A stretch of DNA of 64,000 nucleotides from Psococerastis gibbosa. Lineage: Eukaryota > Arthropoda > Insecta > Psocodea > Psocidae. The stretch spans positions 19,741,464 to 19,805,463 of the forward strand of contig OZ020490.1 of assembly GCA_963971405.1 (NCBI GenBank), given 5' to 3'. The notes beneath the pieces were generated by a model. The model saw only the letters and a list, made by a program, of their open reading frames with translations. It searched no databases and was not told the origin of the DNA. Numbering within the stretch: position 1 is the stretch's first letter; the number at the start of each line of letters is the position of its first letter. The position numbers and the translations under genes are program-made. Below are positions 10,430 to 22,759 of this stretch, in pieces.

Positions 10430-13020
10430 AACTCTATTAACATGAATTTATTCTGCAACGTTGTTGTAGATCAGCTTTTCGTATAAAATCGCTTTATTGA
10501 GGGCTGAGACCAACAAAATTAACCGAAGCCAAATTAATTTTGACAAAACACTAGTGACACGTTGAAAAACAAACGAGCGCTGATTGGGGGAAACAGAGCG
10601 TGAGGGTCGCACGGAGCTGTACCTGGGAAAGTGTCACATTTAACGTATTGACAAAATTAGTTTGAGTGTGTAGTGACATCCCTAGTTAAAGTTAATTAAC
10701 CATGTAACACCACATCGTTACTGATAGTTGTTGTTTTTGATAGTTAACGTCCTGCTGCTCTGTGCTGTTTAACTCTCTTTAATTAATAGTTTCTCTACAT
10801 TGTTGTAATCGAAGGTATTTATTAGAATGTATACGGATTATGTGCCGATTGAAAGGTGAAAGAACCGGTATAAGTGAACCCGTACATGACTGAATGAATA
10901 ACGACTTTTTTTGCAATACAATTGGCGAACAATAAGACTATAAAGTCTTTTTTTCATGTTAACCATAACTTAATAACATTACATAGTAATATATTATAAC
11001 TTAAATTTTGGAATTTGAAAAGGGGGGAAAGAAGGTAATATAATATATGCTTTCCTATTTATCAATTAGGAATCAAATAGTTCCTTGGTAGATAATTGAC
11101 CTTTGGGTTAAATTTCGGTTTAGGTTTAAATTTCGTGTTTCCCTATCCCAAACCACTGAATTATTATTTTGTCGCCATAACCAAACTATCAAGGGGCAAG
11201 CGACCTATTAGGGTTTGTTGACATTTCTTATAACGACTACAATATTTATAAATTTAAAAAAATTGTTTGAGCCGTGTTTGAGAAATAATTTTTTTAGCGG
11301 TTTTTTTTTTAGTTTTTGATAGGTTAAAAATTGGTCCCGAGGTATGATTATTGAGAACCTACAGTATATGCCAAATTTTATTTAAATCCACTGAGTAGTT
11401 TGCCCACAAATCGCCGAATAGACAGGCAGACCGACAATTCGTAAAAGCCACTTTTTTAGGTTCCTGGGACCTCAAAGCGTGTAAATGCACATCAGCAAGG
11501 AGGGCCACAGGACATAGTCAAAATCTGTTTGGTTGAGCAATTTCTCCATGACAATCGTACTGCATTAAATAAACTGATTAAGTACCTATTGTAGTTGTAG
11601 CGATTGAATTAACATCAAAAGGAATGTTTTTTCTTTAATGTTGGGTCTTGAACCTCTATTTTCAAAATAGTTTCTCACCTTTTTTAGAAGTCTTAGGGTG
11701 CTTTCGAAGGTGGCGCGTGGGTAAGCTACCTGTCAGTTACTGAAATGAGCGATGAATTGATGTCAGGAAACATTCTTATTGCTCATTGGTTATCGCGATT
11801 TGGTAGGAGACTGTTCACCTAACTTACATTCTATTGTATGCTTACCTTACGGCTTATGGTTCAGTTCTCTAGTGACTGGACTATTGTGGGTGCTATTTTT
11901 GGGAGTTAACACCGACAAACGAAGACTGAATAACTTACTTACTTACTTACTGAACGTAAGCTTTTTTTCAAATTTAAGCTGCACACGGGCTGAGCCCTGC
12001 AGCATATTACAATTACTGTAACTTAACTTTTTATGGAAATATAAAGTTATTCTATTGTATTGTGTTATTTTTGACATTGATGGGAACCTCCCACCACCCC
12101 GTGCAATAAATTCAGTCTCCAAAAATATCCTTCCAAAATAGCTTTAAATACGGTAACTGCGTTTTTTTCTGTGACGCAGCTTGTTACTAAAGAACGGGTC
12201 TTGTAGCGTAACAAATTATTTTATGGTAATGTACAGGCCACATTTTGGATTTACTGAGAAATCTTTTTCCCTTAACTCTTTTACCCCGTTTCTTTTTTTC
12301 TTTATTGTACTTTTGAAAGAAAACTCCGATAATGGTAGATTGTAAACGCGCAGTAATATATCAGAAACTCCGGCACACTTCTGCTACTGTAAAGTTTAAA
12401 GTTATAAATTACCCGTGCTGAGTAAGTTATCTGGGCGTGATATAACGGGGGAGGGTTTTAATGGAAGTTGATTCTGCTAAGATTATGGGGATTTTCTACT
12501 TGGATGACGATCCGGTAATGGGGCAATGGTTTGAAAAGTAGAATGGATGCTATTCGAGGAATGGAAAGAACATTGAGGAAGGAAGAATTACATAAATGAT
12601 ATTACTTTCGCGACCTACATTGTCTATGTAGATCAGTAATGGCTTGTAATGAAAACAGCTGGTGATACTTTTGATAACGGCCGCTAGGCAGTGTTCCTCT
12701 TCCGATGCTAAAGAAATCACTCAAATTCAAATATTAGCAAATATATCATGTAATCTTTTTAATTAACTATTTATCTATTTCTATTAACAAATCTTCTCCT
12801 TTTTTGCAATAGTATAGCTATCCACGAATTGAATTTAGTGTAGTATGGTATGTTTACTCCCCAAGCCCATTCTTAGGAACATTTGGGGTTGGGAATTGTT
12901 GATTATGTATCCTGTACTTTGAGATAGAGTTAAAATTTGATTTGATTTTGAATTGATTTGACTGTCGTCAAATTTGCCCAAGATTATTGTCAACTAGTTT
13001 GCCACCACTGTTTGCCATGC
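10430..13020. other. Intergenic, nothing recognised
   Basis: AT-rich, with no convincing ORF. A short (TTAC)n run lies at about 11932-11950. Confidence 0.5.
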
Positions 13021-13027
13021 TCTCATG

Positions 13028-13259
13028 CAGATGTTCTTAAACTGGGTGCCGCGGTAAATAACAAAGAAGAAGAATAAAACATCACCATACAAAATTTAGT
13101 GGTAGTAAAAAGAACAGCTACCCTAGTAACATCACCAAACAATATAATTGTTCAAATTAATATTTTAAAAATAGCATCTTTCTTACTATGTTACTTTTCT
13201 TTGCAATGTTAGGGTGCCGTGAGAAAAAAATTGTCCAAAAAGGTTTTTAAAAACCGCTG
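13028..13259. mobile_element. Possible hAT-like non-autonomous element
   Basis: Left CAGATGTTCTTAAACTGGG and right, inverted, CAGCGGTTTTTAAAAACC resemble hAT ends (CAGNGGTT-like). Flanks share only TCTCATG versus TCTAATG, offset by 3 bp, so the target duplication is not secure. Confidence 0.35.
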
Positions 13260-14040
13260 CAGTCTAATGCATGGGAGCAACTTCTACATGCCTATGGGTT
13301 TTAATGGCAAAAGATTGGCCACCTTACAAGACTTCGACATGTATCCAAAGCTAAAAATTATTTTTATCGCAGACGAACATCTGAAGGTATAGAAAATGCT
13401 TGCGGCCAACCAATCGAAAAATTTCAATAAATTGGGATGTCACGTGATCTCACAATACCTGCATGTATAACCGGCATTTTGATTTTTTTTTTTTACTCCT
13501 CATTGCAACATTGGGGGATTATCACTGTATGAACTGGGTTGATCGTGACTATCCGCTTAGAAATTGAATTTTCTCTTGCTGTGGAGCGATTTGGGATTTT
13601 TACTAATCAAAACACTTAACACCTATAAAATTGTCCATTGTTGCGATCATGGGAGCATACAATAATACTGTTCATTAAGGTCCGTTACGTTTATGTGGAC
13701 GCAGAAACTACCAAACTAAAGTCACTAACCCAGGTAATAAACAATTTAGTTGTTAGTGATAATTCCAAGTTAGACAGCCGATGTGCGGTAGGGACTAACA
13801 ACATACATTTCGGGGGGAGGGGGAATGATAGGACACGGTGCATGGCCACTCGGCTGCGTTAAGAAGATTTACGACCCCCCTCCTAGCCCCCCCCCCCTTT
13901 CCAAGCTGTCAGGTGTTTCATTCCCCCTCCTTCCAAAACCCCCTTTCTGCCTTTAAAGGCTTCTCAGGCGAAATGTGGAAGAATTATAGAGAATTTAACT
14001 CTCATGAATTCATTTAAATTTCATTTTATTTCGGTGTTTA
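13260..14040. other. Intergenic with C-rich tracts
   Basis: Poly-C stretches near 13885 and 13925. No gene. Confidence 0.5.
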
Positions 14041-14044
14041 GCTT

Positions 14045-14300
14045 ATATTATGTAATTATAATATTCATAGACAGTAAGACCTGATCACACGGGCGATTGC
14101 AACGCGGCAGTTGAGTTGGGAAAATTTGTCATTGGAGGAGAAATCGGTTGGTGCAAAACTAGTTTTCGGAAAATCGTGCACTAGCGTCAGATCAGCATCA
14201 GGAATATTATGTAATTATAGTATTCATAGACAGTAAGACCTGGTATACTCGGGCGATTGCAACGCGGCAGTTGAGTTGGGAAAATTTGTCATTGGAGGAG
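14045..14300. repeat. Direct duplication, about 157-bp period
   Basis: ATTCATAGACAGTAAGACCT, followed by CGGGCGATTGCAACGCGGCA and GAAAATTTGTCATTGGAGGA, occurs at about 14060-14142 and again at about 14220-14300. Confidence 0.85.
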
Positions 14301-14374
14301 CACTAACCATTCACCGACCCATTTGCTCCAATGGCAATGACAAAGTCCGTGCCTACTGAGCCTAACTGGGTAGT

Positions 14375-14625
14375 TCAATTTGTCACTGCTAAAACACTAG
14401 TCTGGATCGATGATAACCTATCTATTTCACCCGCATTTCACTTAATCTATTCGCTAACCATTGTCTAAGTGAAAATTTGGTGAGTGAAATCTATTTTATA
14501 GTTTCACGATATCATCTTCGAAAAGTCCAGATTTAGTACCCCTAGGATTAGGTTAGGTTAGGTCACTGCTAAAACGCTAATCTGGATCGATGATAACCTA
14601 TCTATTTCACCCAAATTTCACACAA
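14375..14625. repeat. Direct duplication, about 188-bp spacing
   Basis: TCACTGCTAAAAC.CTA, TCTGGATCGATGATAACC and TATCTATTTCACCC recur at about 14381-14440 and 14563-14622. They are separated by sequence that includes AGGTTAGGTTAGGT. Confidence 0.8.
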
Positions 14626-14709
14626 ATGTAAACAAGATTACTTTTGAATGGAAAGTGCTATTTAAAATTGTTTTGTTTACATTTGTAAACCAAGAATAAG
14701 TTAATACTA

Positions 14710-15002
14710 GGGCTCTATATTAGACAGGTATTGTCATCCGCCATGTTGTATCCATTATAAGTCTGGTGTATAAGCCAAGCATTGGGTGTTTACCTATTTA
14801 TTTTTAGACATTTATCGTTGTTTATTTATTATTATTTAAAAAACGTGCTACTAATTAGGGAAGTGTTTAATAAAAAAATACTAAAACGTGTATTCGTTTT
14901 TTTTCAATATTTGTCAATCTTTTACTTTTCTTACAATACTTACCATACAGGAAATATGGGATACAACATGGCGGATGACAATACCCGGGTATATAGTGCC
15001 TT
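14710..15002. mobile_element. MITE family D (293 bp) with 11-bp target duplication
   Basis: Arms share GGTATTGTCATCCGCCATGT and its complement at about 14727 and 14962. An 11-bp direct repeat, AGTTAATACTA, flanks the element at 14699-14709 and 15003-15013. A duplication of 9-11 bp would suit a Mutator-like element; the superfamily is inference. Overlapping open frames are produced by the repeat and are not treated as genes. Confidence 0.75.
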
Positions 15003-15013
15003 AGTTAATACTA

Positions 15014-16600
15014 AACAGCCTAGTAGGCCCGCTGATGATATTCAAGATTATTTACCCAGGTACTGTACTGAAGCCACCACTACCTGCAACTTTTTATTGC
15101 TATTGGTTTTCAGTGTTTTATTGGTTATTGTGTTCCGTCGAATTAGTTTGTAGATTGAACGCCTATTGTTTTAAGTACTGTTATATTCTATTCTATTGTA
15201 TGAATTTTGAAGGACAAAGACCCACCCCCAACTCCCTCTACCCCCCCCCCCCCCCCTCTATGCTATTCCTCTGGAGGGAGCGGGAAGCCAAGAACGAGCG
15301 TGACACGAAACCAAAACATGCCTCATCAGCCCTCAACACACTCCATTGCGGCCAGATCCTCACGAAGGTGTCGGCCTGCACAAAACTTCCGAACCCCACA
15401 TACACAACCATGGGGTTTTCACTATTTATTTTATTACTCACATTAAAAACTAATTAAAATAATAAAATAAATGGTATTCGTTTGTAAAGTATTTACCCTT
15501 TTTAAAAATGCGTCATGTGGAGGTGTTAATGTGCTAATCGAGTTGGGACGAGTGAACAATTCGAATTTTCACCGTTCTTTGTACTGTTTCGTATTTGTTA
15601 TGTATAAAAGTGTCGTGGGTTTATTCGGGGAATGCAAAAAGAGAGAGTTTGAACGAAAGGGTTCGAGGATGGGACACCAAAAAATTTGCGGACAGCGCGA
15701 CCTTTTTTATCGCATTTTTTTTTTTTTTGGTAAATTGTAATTTGAAGTCTGAACACGTTTTGCTTCCGTTTACAGGTGTTTTAAATAACAGGGCTTGGTA
15801 TTTATATGTTTCTCGTGCTCGTTAACCGGCGAATGTCATTATTATATTTGCGTATAGAATATACATGGTATGTTTTATACACAACTTAGGCTATTATGTC
15901 AAAGAGAAATTCTGAAATTTATTATTTTTCGGTCATTTAAAGAATTTTTAGGACTGCTTCGGTAATACTCGTGGCTAATCAACGAATATCTGTGGGTAAT
16001 GTTTTCGAGTTGCAAGGTTTAAACATCCTTTTCATAACCTTCTGCGCTGCACATATCCCCAAAATACTAGTGTTTTAATAAAACTTGTTAAAATAACTAG
16101 AGTTAGTAAAACACAAATAATTATGGTGTATATATTAAATTTGGCGATGAAACCGACGGGTGTTAACATAAAACCCTCAGCGCTTTCGGCAGCAACCGTC
16201 ATCTACAGCGTTCCACCCACTAGTACAGTTACATTTTATCAATAATTTGAGACGTGTTCAACCCGAAGGGAAGATGCAAGTGTGACTAGGGTGAGGAAAC
16301 CTTTATTTGTTTAGGGCTGCGAGCTGCTAATGGGAGGAAGCAGAAATATGCACTAAATTTCTATAGATCTCTAATGAGGAAGCTGGCTGTGTGAAATTTG
16401 ATTCTGTTAAAAAACTGATAATGGGGTTGTCCGGCTGGATAAAGGTTATAGTAGTTTACAGCACATACAGCACCTGTGCTAAAATGGGGAAATGAGAAAT
16501 GTATATAAAATAGTAAATACGGTACATTAATTATTCGTTGTTATTTAGTAACTGTTTCATTTTGATTTAAATTTTTCCAAGTTTGTCCACTTTACCACAG
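15014..16600. other. Intergenic with a long poly-C tract
   Basis: A run of about 16 C lies at 15241-15257. Open frames across it are low-complexity proline or glycine and are not credible genes. Confidence 0.55.
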
Positions 16601-16629
16601 GAATGTAAGCAAGATCGTGCCCAAGTTTT

Positions 16630-16795
16630 GATTTCGGGGGGGGGGTCCAATTTTTTTTTGCGTAATTTATTAATGAATAATTCATGGATAAATTCTTCAA
16701 ACCATACAGGTTTACATACAAAAATCTATTTCGGGGGGGGGGGGGGGGGGGTCCGGACCCCATGGACCACCCCCCTGGTCATGGCTATTAATGTG
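16630..16795. mobile_element. Fragment of the G-rich GTCCGGACCCC repeat
   Basis: Shares the terminal block GGTCCGGACCCC..GGACCACCCCCCTGG with the left end of the element at 24507-25030 (inverted), including an adjacent long poly-G (about 16734-16751). Only one end is recognisable. Confidence 0.5.
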
Positions 16796-16799
16796 AGTA

Positions 16800-17925
16800 T
16801 CCCAATTGTTATTTTAATGAGCACCGGCTGTACATGGTGAAACATATAGTATGCTTTATATCGATTTACCTCTGTCGTTGTCGATATGAGGCGTAAAATC
16901 TTAATTTTCAAAATTGCCTTGCCAACTCAGCGGGTTTCCGAACGGCCTTCGTAATAAATCTTGAATTTCCCGGGACAGCCATCGCATACCCCCGTCTCGC
17001 GGCGAGTTGTCTTGCATTTAAATATATATGTTTCTTAGTTTGATAAAGGGTGGTTATACGAGGGTAAACCTCTAAACTGTACGAGGCTAATGCAATATTT
17101 ACACAACGAATTTAGTAGGGGGGGGGGGGGCTGCGTTGAGTTTCGGATAGCAAATTGAGGAAACTGGAACAACCCTTTTGAAATTTCGGATTTGATTTAG
17201 AAGGGAGCATGAGGGAGGCATTTAGCTTATGCTAACCCCTAGCTGAACCTAATAGAAGAGGGTGGGCTGCTACGCGGCTTCGTCAAATTGTGGTTTCTTT
17301 AATGAAAGGTTTTACTAAGATGCCTATTCCCAAAAGATTACCTAATTAATAGATTTCCTAAAGCCTATTCGTGAAAATGGTTTTTAATTTTTTAATGTCT
17401 GTTAAATTAATTTAAGGGATTCTACGTAAAAACTATTGTATGATGTCTTACCGTGATCGGATTGTTATTTTTATTGCTGGTTTCGTTTAGTTAGCTTTAA
17501 TTTAATTCAGTATTGGTTAGCTACATATGTGAGAAACAATGCTGTAGGAATATTGGCGGTGGGGAGTGTGGGGACTTCTCTTCATGGTTGGAAATACTAA
17601 CAACTTGAATCTTTAACAAGGAGTGAGTGTGTATTCAAGTAAGCACCAAATATTTATAGTAAGGCTGTCAGCACTGTTTAACTTCCAGCCAATTATGAAG
17701 CTTAGTCCTGTTTGGCCGAACCGTCTAAAGACCCAACACTTGGCGGTTACTCAAATAGTAACGGTTTTTTTACAACACGTCATGGAAGCTACTGAACTGG
17801 CATACATTGGGGGTTCTGCCAACGAAATGGAACATACGATACCATATAACACCTAAACACGCTATACAAAAGAGAATATGAACAAGGCGAGGTTGATATG
17901 TACTATGTATATACTGTATATTCGA
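16800..17925. other. Intergenic, poly-G tract
   Basis: A G12 tract lies at about 17118-17130. No gene. Confidence 0.5.
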
Positions 17926-17929
17926 AACG

Positions 17930-18165
17930 GCAGGTGGGGTTCTGCGCTCTCCTTCGCCAGTCATCGACGCCAAGGGTCGCCAGATTCACCTCAACGTCTT
18001 CCAGTCATCGCATCCGTGGTCGTCCCACTCGTCTTCTCCCTTGGGGCACCTTGTGTAAGGCTGCTCTTGTTGCCCTATTGTCTGGCATTCGTTCCACGAG
18101 CCCTAACCACCTGACGTGGGCTCTCTTGTTTTCGGCTACTATCGTAGGTTCTTGGTATATCGCGG
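17930..18165 (-). mobile_element. LINE reverse-transcriptase C-terminal tail, degraded
   Basis: The minus strand reads RAHVRWLGLVERMPDN, then RAALHKVPQGRRRVGRPRMR, a stop, LEDVEVNLATLGVDDWRRRA. This is the familiar end of LINE ORF2 proteins (a RWLGHVERM-like motif followed by GRRRRGRPRKRWLDDVE). At least one stop is inside. No upstream RT motif is nearby, so it is a 5'-truncated or shredded copy. Confidence 0.75.
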
Positions 18166-18169
18166 TATT

Positions 18170-18970
18170 TTACATAGAAAAGATCAAAATTAGCAAATCG
18201 TTCAGTGTTGAAAATGGTGTCGTTGACGTTATTATTGAAATCGAATTTGGGCGGGGAAATGTCAACCGGAAATTGAAATATCATTAAGATGCGTTACGAC
18301 TCTACGGGAATATAGAAAGAGCCCTCCCTCCCTTCCACCGAAAATCTCATTTTTGGCGAAAGTCGAGATGGGAACTAACACCTGGGTTCATGTTTGCTTA
18401 GCCCTATGTGATTTCGATATTTGAACAAGCCCCCCCCCCCCCCCTTTACCCCTCCCACCTCCTCTTCTCAGTTTCAATTTCAAATTTTGCCTCTGGCTGT
18501 TGGGACAAAGACGGCTGAGTATCCGGCTGACGGATGAGCCCGCCCGTGTGTATTAAGAACGCTGGATTTTTTTTTTTTTTGTGTAAAAATGTTGAGCTTC
18601 CAGTGCAGCACAAATAGAATTTAATTCGACGTTCATTGCTGACATGCAATTATAGTTACTCAGTAAACCTGTAGTCAGCAGAAACGGCTTAGTATTACGG
18701 GTAAAACTGCAAACCTTTTAGTAGAGCGTAAGTCGATTCGGATTCCATGGGGTTTGTATAAACTGAAAAAAGAGGGTACGGTACCGTTCTATTTTCCCTT
18801 CAAATTTACTTTTCGGTTTGGGATTTGCAAAATTTCGTTTTTGCTGGCTCAGAATTGCTAACTTAATGTGATGGCATATATTTGACTTCATGATTTGCAA
18901 ATGTATTTTCTTTGAGGTCACTTTTGTGGAGTTTACCTAGGGTATTATTAGTACGATCATTTTAATTAAA
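18170..18970. other. Intergenic with poly-C and poly-T tracts
   Basis: A C14 tract lies at about 18430-18444 and a T14 tract at about 18567-18580. No gene. Confidence 0.5.
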
Positions 18971-18974
18971 AAAT

Positions 18975-19455
18975 GAATGAATGAACGTTCCTTGGGTGGT
19001 TTTATTATAATGATATTTTTGCTTCTTTGAATGCCTCTTTAATCGAAGGTTGACTATCGTCATGGCAATTTCGACCTTAGAAACGGCTACTTTGAAAAGG
19101 GATGTCGTTCTTTTGCCAAACAACTGTCTCAGTTTTTTCAGCCAGGATGTTCTTCTGTTGGGAGCCCTCAGTCCTATCTTCCCTTGAATTATAACATGCA
19201 AAAGGCGATATTTTTCATTCTTCGTCACATGTTAGTTTCCGTTTCTTAATCGTCAGTAGCAACTTGGCTTCTGTATCCATACGCCTCAAGACCTCACCAC
19301 TAGGGACATGATTCCTCCAGGATATGCGCAGAATTGGCCTGTATAACCACATTTTAAATGCACTGATTCTGGTCTCCATAGCTTGTGTCATCGTCAATTC
19401 CTCCATATCATATAGAACAATTGGGAACACATAGCATTTCACCATTCTCAATCGC
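18975..19455 (-). mobile_element. LINE family A 3' region, frameshifted
   Basis: From about 19455 downward the minus strand encodes MVKCYVFPIVLYDMEE, MTQAMETRISAFKMWLYR, ILRISWRNHVPSGEVLRRMD and AKLLLTIKKRKL, then after a frame change NEKYRLLHVIIQGKIGLR and a terminal AMTIVNLRLKRH. This is the LINE ORF2 region after the thumb. It is homologous to 60560-60950 (minus), 21577-22062 (plus), 56775-56985 (minus) and 61160-61265 (plus). The break between the two frames makes it a pseudocopy. Confidence 0.85.
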
Positions 19456-19615
19456 AAGAATGTCAGACGATCGCATACCGAAAAAGATGTACAAAGCAAG
19501 CATGACAGGAAGACGACTGGCCGGACGTCCTCAAAAACGCTGGAAGGATGAGTTGGAAACTGACTTTCGCGAGTTGGGAGTCCATAGATGGTGGAGCGTT
19601 GTACAAGACTGATAT
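19456..19615 (+). mobile_element. LINE family B C-terminal tail
   Basis: The plus strand reads MSDDRIPKKMYKAS, GRRLAGRPQKRWKDELETDF, RELGVHRWWSVVQD and a stop. This is a second type of LINE tail, butted against the start of the minus-strand family A fragment. The two face in opposite directions, so one probably inserted into or next to the other. Confidence 0.75.
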
Positions 19616-19899
19616 GCCTTGTGAATTGCATTCATATTATTTGGTTGAATTAATTTTAGACAACATATATTCAGACATTTAATTCCCCAAGGAACTCCTG
19701 GAGGAGTGTTGTCGAGCACACCAAAGCTCATCAGAGGCTGTAGAGCCAGAAGAAGAAAAGGTCAACCGCAGATTCAGACACCGAAGTACTTTCTGCATTT
19801 TGACGAACTCATTTCTAGCTTGATCTTTCCTAACTTACTATTAAGGGACAACCGAAGAGAGAAGCTTTGTAAGTGTTCAAAAACACATTTGATGCACAT

Positions 19900-20485
19900 A
19901 CTACCTGACCATGTTACGAAGACATTTCGTAAGTCTAGTTTTTTATTAATTCTCTCCCACTTTAAGGCTGAGTGTTCAAAATGTTTTGTAAACAAGAAAT
20001 TATCGTACTTTTTGGACGAAATTAATTAATTGCTCGTTCCACAGCCACAAAGATATAAAAGGGAACAGATGAAAAAATCTTAAAAAATACGAGCTTTCAG
20101 TGAAAGCTGTCTATTTCCCTTACAGATTTACAACTGTGCCACAAAATGGGTTTAAGGCTCTTTATCCAATTTTTTTAAGGTAATAATATTTCAGTTCAGA
20201 AAATATAAACTTCCTGTGATAACTTGGATTTTTTATGAGTTTTTTATCTGTTCACTTTGTTATCTTTGTATCTGTGGAATGAGCAGTAAATTATTTTCGT
20301 CAAAAAATCAGCAAAATTTCTTGTTTACAAAACATTTTGAACACTCAGCCTTAATTTATTATTGCATAATTAAGTGTGCAATTATGCTACAAATGTAATG
20401 ATTCTTATCATGAACATGACGAATATGTTCTTTCTACATAACAATAAGTAAAGCTAACGAATATGTTCGTAACATGGTCGGGATA
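19900..20485. repeat. Foldback element with 40-bp near-perfect inner arms
   Basis: TTAAGGCTGAGTGTTCAAAA followed by TGTTTTGTAAACAAGAAAT at about 19962-20001 is present in inverse at about 20316-20354. An outer pair, GACCATGTTACGAA, lies at about 19908 and, inverted, about 20468. The inner arms are nearly identical, so the hairpin is young or conserved. Confidence 0.7.
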
Positions 20486-21570
20486 TACCCATACGCATTT
20501 CAACTATCAATCGTTGAGCTATCAATAGGAAATTATTTGAAAGAAGAAGTGTTCCCCTGCATTTTGATGTAACATATAGCGTGTGACCGTCACTAACTCC
20601 GATTGGCCTTGATTGGAGCTTGATTTGTATAAAAAAAACTATAGTAGAATTATCTGATGAAAGTAGTACTTTAACTGTGGTCAGCCGGTGTTAGAGATGT
20701 CCACATACTTTGTGTCAAAATGTAGAGGAATACGTCTTCTAAATACTCAATGGAAAAAAGCAGCACGATCGATATTTCCAGTGTAATTTGACTTTGCAAT
20801 AGGCGGATAGTCCTGTTATCTCAATTACGGAGTACAAAGTTTTCCAGAATTTTCTGCAATACTCGCGCCAGAAAAACCACCATCAAAACCTTAACCGCCT
20901 GCTTTAATCGTCTCGTAGGCGATTAAAACCAGGATTAGTTACTGTATAAGCCTAATAAAAATTTCTTCCCAACTCCCACAACCCCGGAGCTTAACATTTT
21001 TCACTTACTTACTGTAAATGCAATGACCTAGTTCCGTAAAAAAATACTACCCCTCCTGCTAAAGCCTCATCCACTTTCATGGTGAAGTCTTTTACGACTT
21101 AAGAAATGTAACCTTCCTATTTTTAAAAAGAAAGGTTTATGTCTTGTTTGTGACAACCTACTCTATATAGATGTTAGATAGTCTTATCTGCGGTAATTAT
21201 CTAGCCACTTTCCTCTTTCTTGGAAACCTTTCAGAAATTTTTTTAAAAAGTAAAACTTACGTTGAATGACCTCGGGGGAAGAAATTGATGTCTGTATGTG
21301 AAAAAGTGAGTGGTCATCCTAATTTATTCATTTCTAGATGTATAGAATTTCATTCTTGGCTAAGGTCTCTGACCTGGGCCACTTGATTTTGGGGTTGAAA
21401 GGGCAGCAGACTTTTAAATTCCTTCCTGAGCATTCTTTAGCATAACATCTCCTTCTTTAGTTGACCGACCCCATGAAAAGGAATTGATATACATATCTGT
21501 GTAAGTTTGTGTATGTAAAATATCATCTTATTTTTATTAACTTCTACTACTTACTTACCCAATTGTTCTA
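20486..21570. other. Intergenic, nothing recognised
   Basis: No protein-like ORF. Confidence 0.5.
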
Positions 21571-21576
21571 TATGGT

Positions 21577-22062
21577 ATGACTGGATGTACGTTGATGGAC
21601 AACAGTATGGAGAACAGAATCTGTGCATCTGAAATTTGGATATACTCGTACAGCAGAATGGATACAGTAGCCGATTTGCTGCTGATGGTTAAGAAGCGGA
21701 CACTAACAAACATTGGCCATGTGATGAGGAACAAAAAATATGGCCTTCTACATGTAATAATCCAAGGGTAGGACTGAGGACTCCCGGCAGAAGAATGCGA
21801 TTTACCTGAATTCCAACTATTCTTCTAGCAACTGAAATCCGGAGGACAATTTATTTGCTGCCACGAGTTGCCTCATTCCAAGGCAGCGTAGACTAGAGAA
21901 TGATAGAAGGACATAGGGCTCAGGCAGAAGAAGAACATCCTGGTTGAAAAACCTGAGGCAGTGGTTTGGTTGTATCACGAATTCCCTTTCCAGAGCAGCA
22001 CCAAGGTTCAAATTGCCATGATGATCGCCAATCTTCGCTAGAAGAGGCATATAAGAAAGAAA
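21577..22062 (+). mobile_element. LINE family A 3' region with 3' end
   Basis: Encodes MENRICASEIWIYS, then RMDTVADLLLMVKKRTLT, GHVMRNKKYGLLHVIIQG and, after frame damage, a segment matching 56775-56985. It ends in AAGGTTCAAATTGCCATGAT and AAGAGGCATATAAGAAAG, the family 3' terminus also seen at 1955-2035. Several frameshifts and stops are present. Confidence 0.82.
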
Positions 22063-22099
22063 AACCAGGGGTCGGCACTTCCGCAAAGCCCTCTGTCTT

Positions 22100-22490
22100 G
22101 GGCGTCTTGGTTTGAGAGTGTGAGTTCTGTCATATTTGCCTGGATCATTCTCGGCTGCGTCATTTCCGGTTTTCCTCTTCTCCGGTTAGCTGGGACCGCG
22201 ACCTCCTCAACACTTTTCAGTAGAGGAGTTTCGCCTCGCCTCTGGAGTTGCCCCTCTTGATCAGCTTGCTTCCTTCCTTCATTTCATCGCCTGTCTGCCA
22301 GGGTACTTCTGCTGCCTGGTGCACCATTCACATCTCCTCCACACTGAGGAGCCGGCCTTCTTTTTTTTCTTGCCCCCAAGACTCAGTGCCATATATCATG
22401 CAGGGTCTTACCACTTGCTAAAACATCCGGCCCTTTACCTTTTCCGGAATTTTTCGGTCTACTAACCCTGCTGCCATTTCTCGATGTTAT
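22100..22490 (-). mobile_element. LINE reverse-transcriptase fragment (third type)
   Basis: The minus strand yields, across several frames, RKIPEKVKGRMF, QVVRPCMIYGTESWG, KKRRLLSVEEM, WQTGDEMKEGSKLIKRG. These match the order of a common LINE ORF2 C-terminal region (KIP-KVKGR---VVRP-MLYG-E-W---E--LSVEEMRM). Strongly decayed. Confidence 0.65.
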
Positions 22491-22517
22491 GGCCCATCCA
22501 AAAAATTTTGAAGAAAT

Positions 22518-22725
22518 GTTGTGAAATAATCGAAATGAGAGGATATGGAAAAAACTGAGCTTGGCGGGATGGATTTGAACCCACGATCTACGCCAAGCCC
22601 AGTTTTTTCCATATCCTCTAATTTCGGTTATAACGAGGAGGTTACTTCTTCAACCAAAGTTAATTTAATGTCAGTGTTATGTATACCATATAATACTACA
22701 ATCTATTCTGAAATCATGTTAATTT
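22518..22725. repeat. Repeat with inverted arms and tRNA-like B box
   Basis: GAGGATATGGAAAAAACTGA..CTTGGCG (about 22532-22566) is repeated in inverse at about 22588-22622 around a GATTTGAACCCACGATC block that looks like a tRNA TPsiC arm read backwards. The following segment, TTCGGTTATAACGAGGAGGT to about 22690, recurs on the opposite strand at 63915-64000. Confidence 0.65.
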
Positions 22726-22759
22726 GCTATGAAATTAACTCCATACTACTGTAGCAGAA

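Noticed and set aside
14782..15153. 123-codon frame ending in a hydrophobic, tail-anchor-like segment
   Set aside because: It runs through the inverted arm of MITE D and its target duplication, so the frame is composite.
15207..15457. Overlapping Pro-rich and Gly-rich open frames
   Set aside because: They are produced by a poly-C tract and open in several frames and on both strands.
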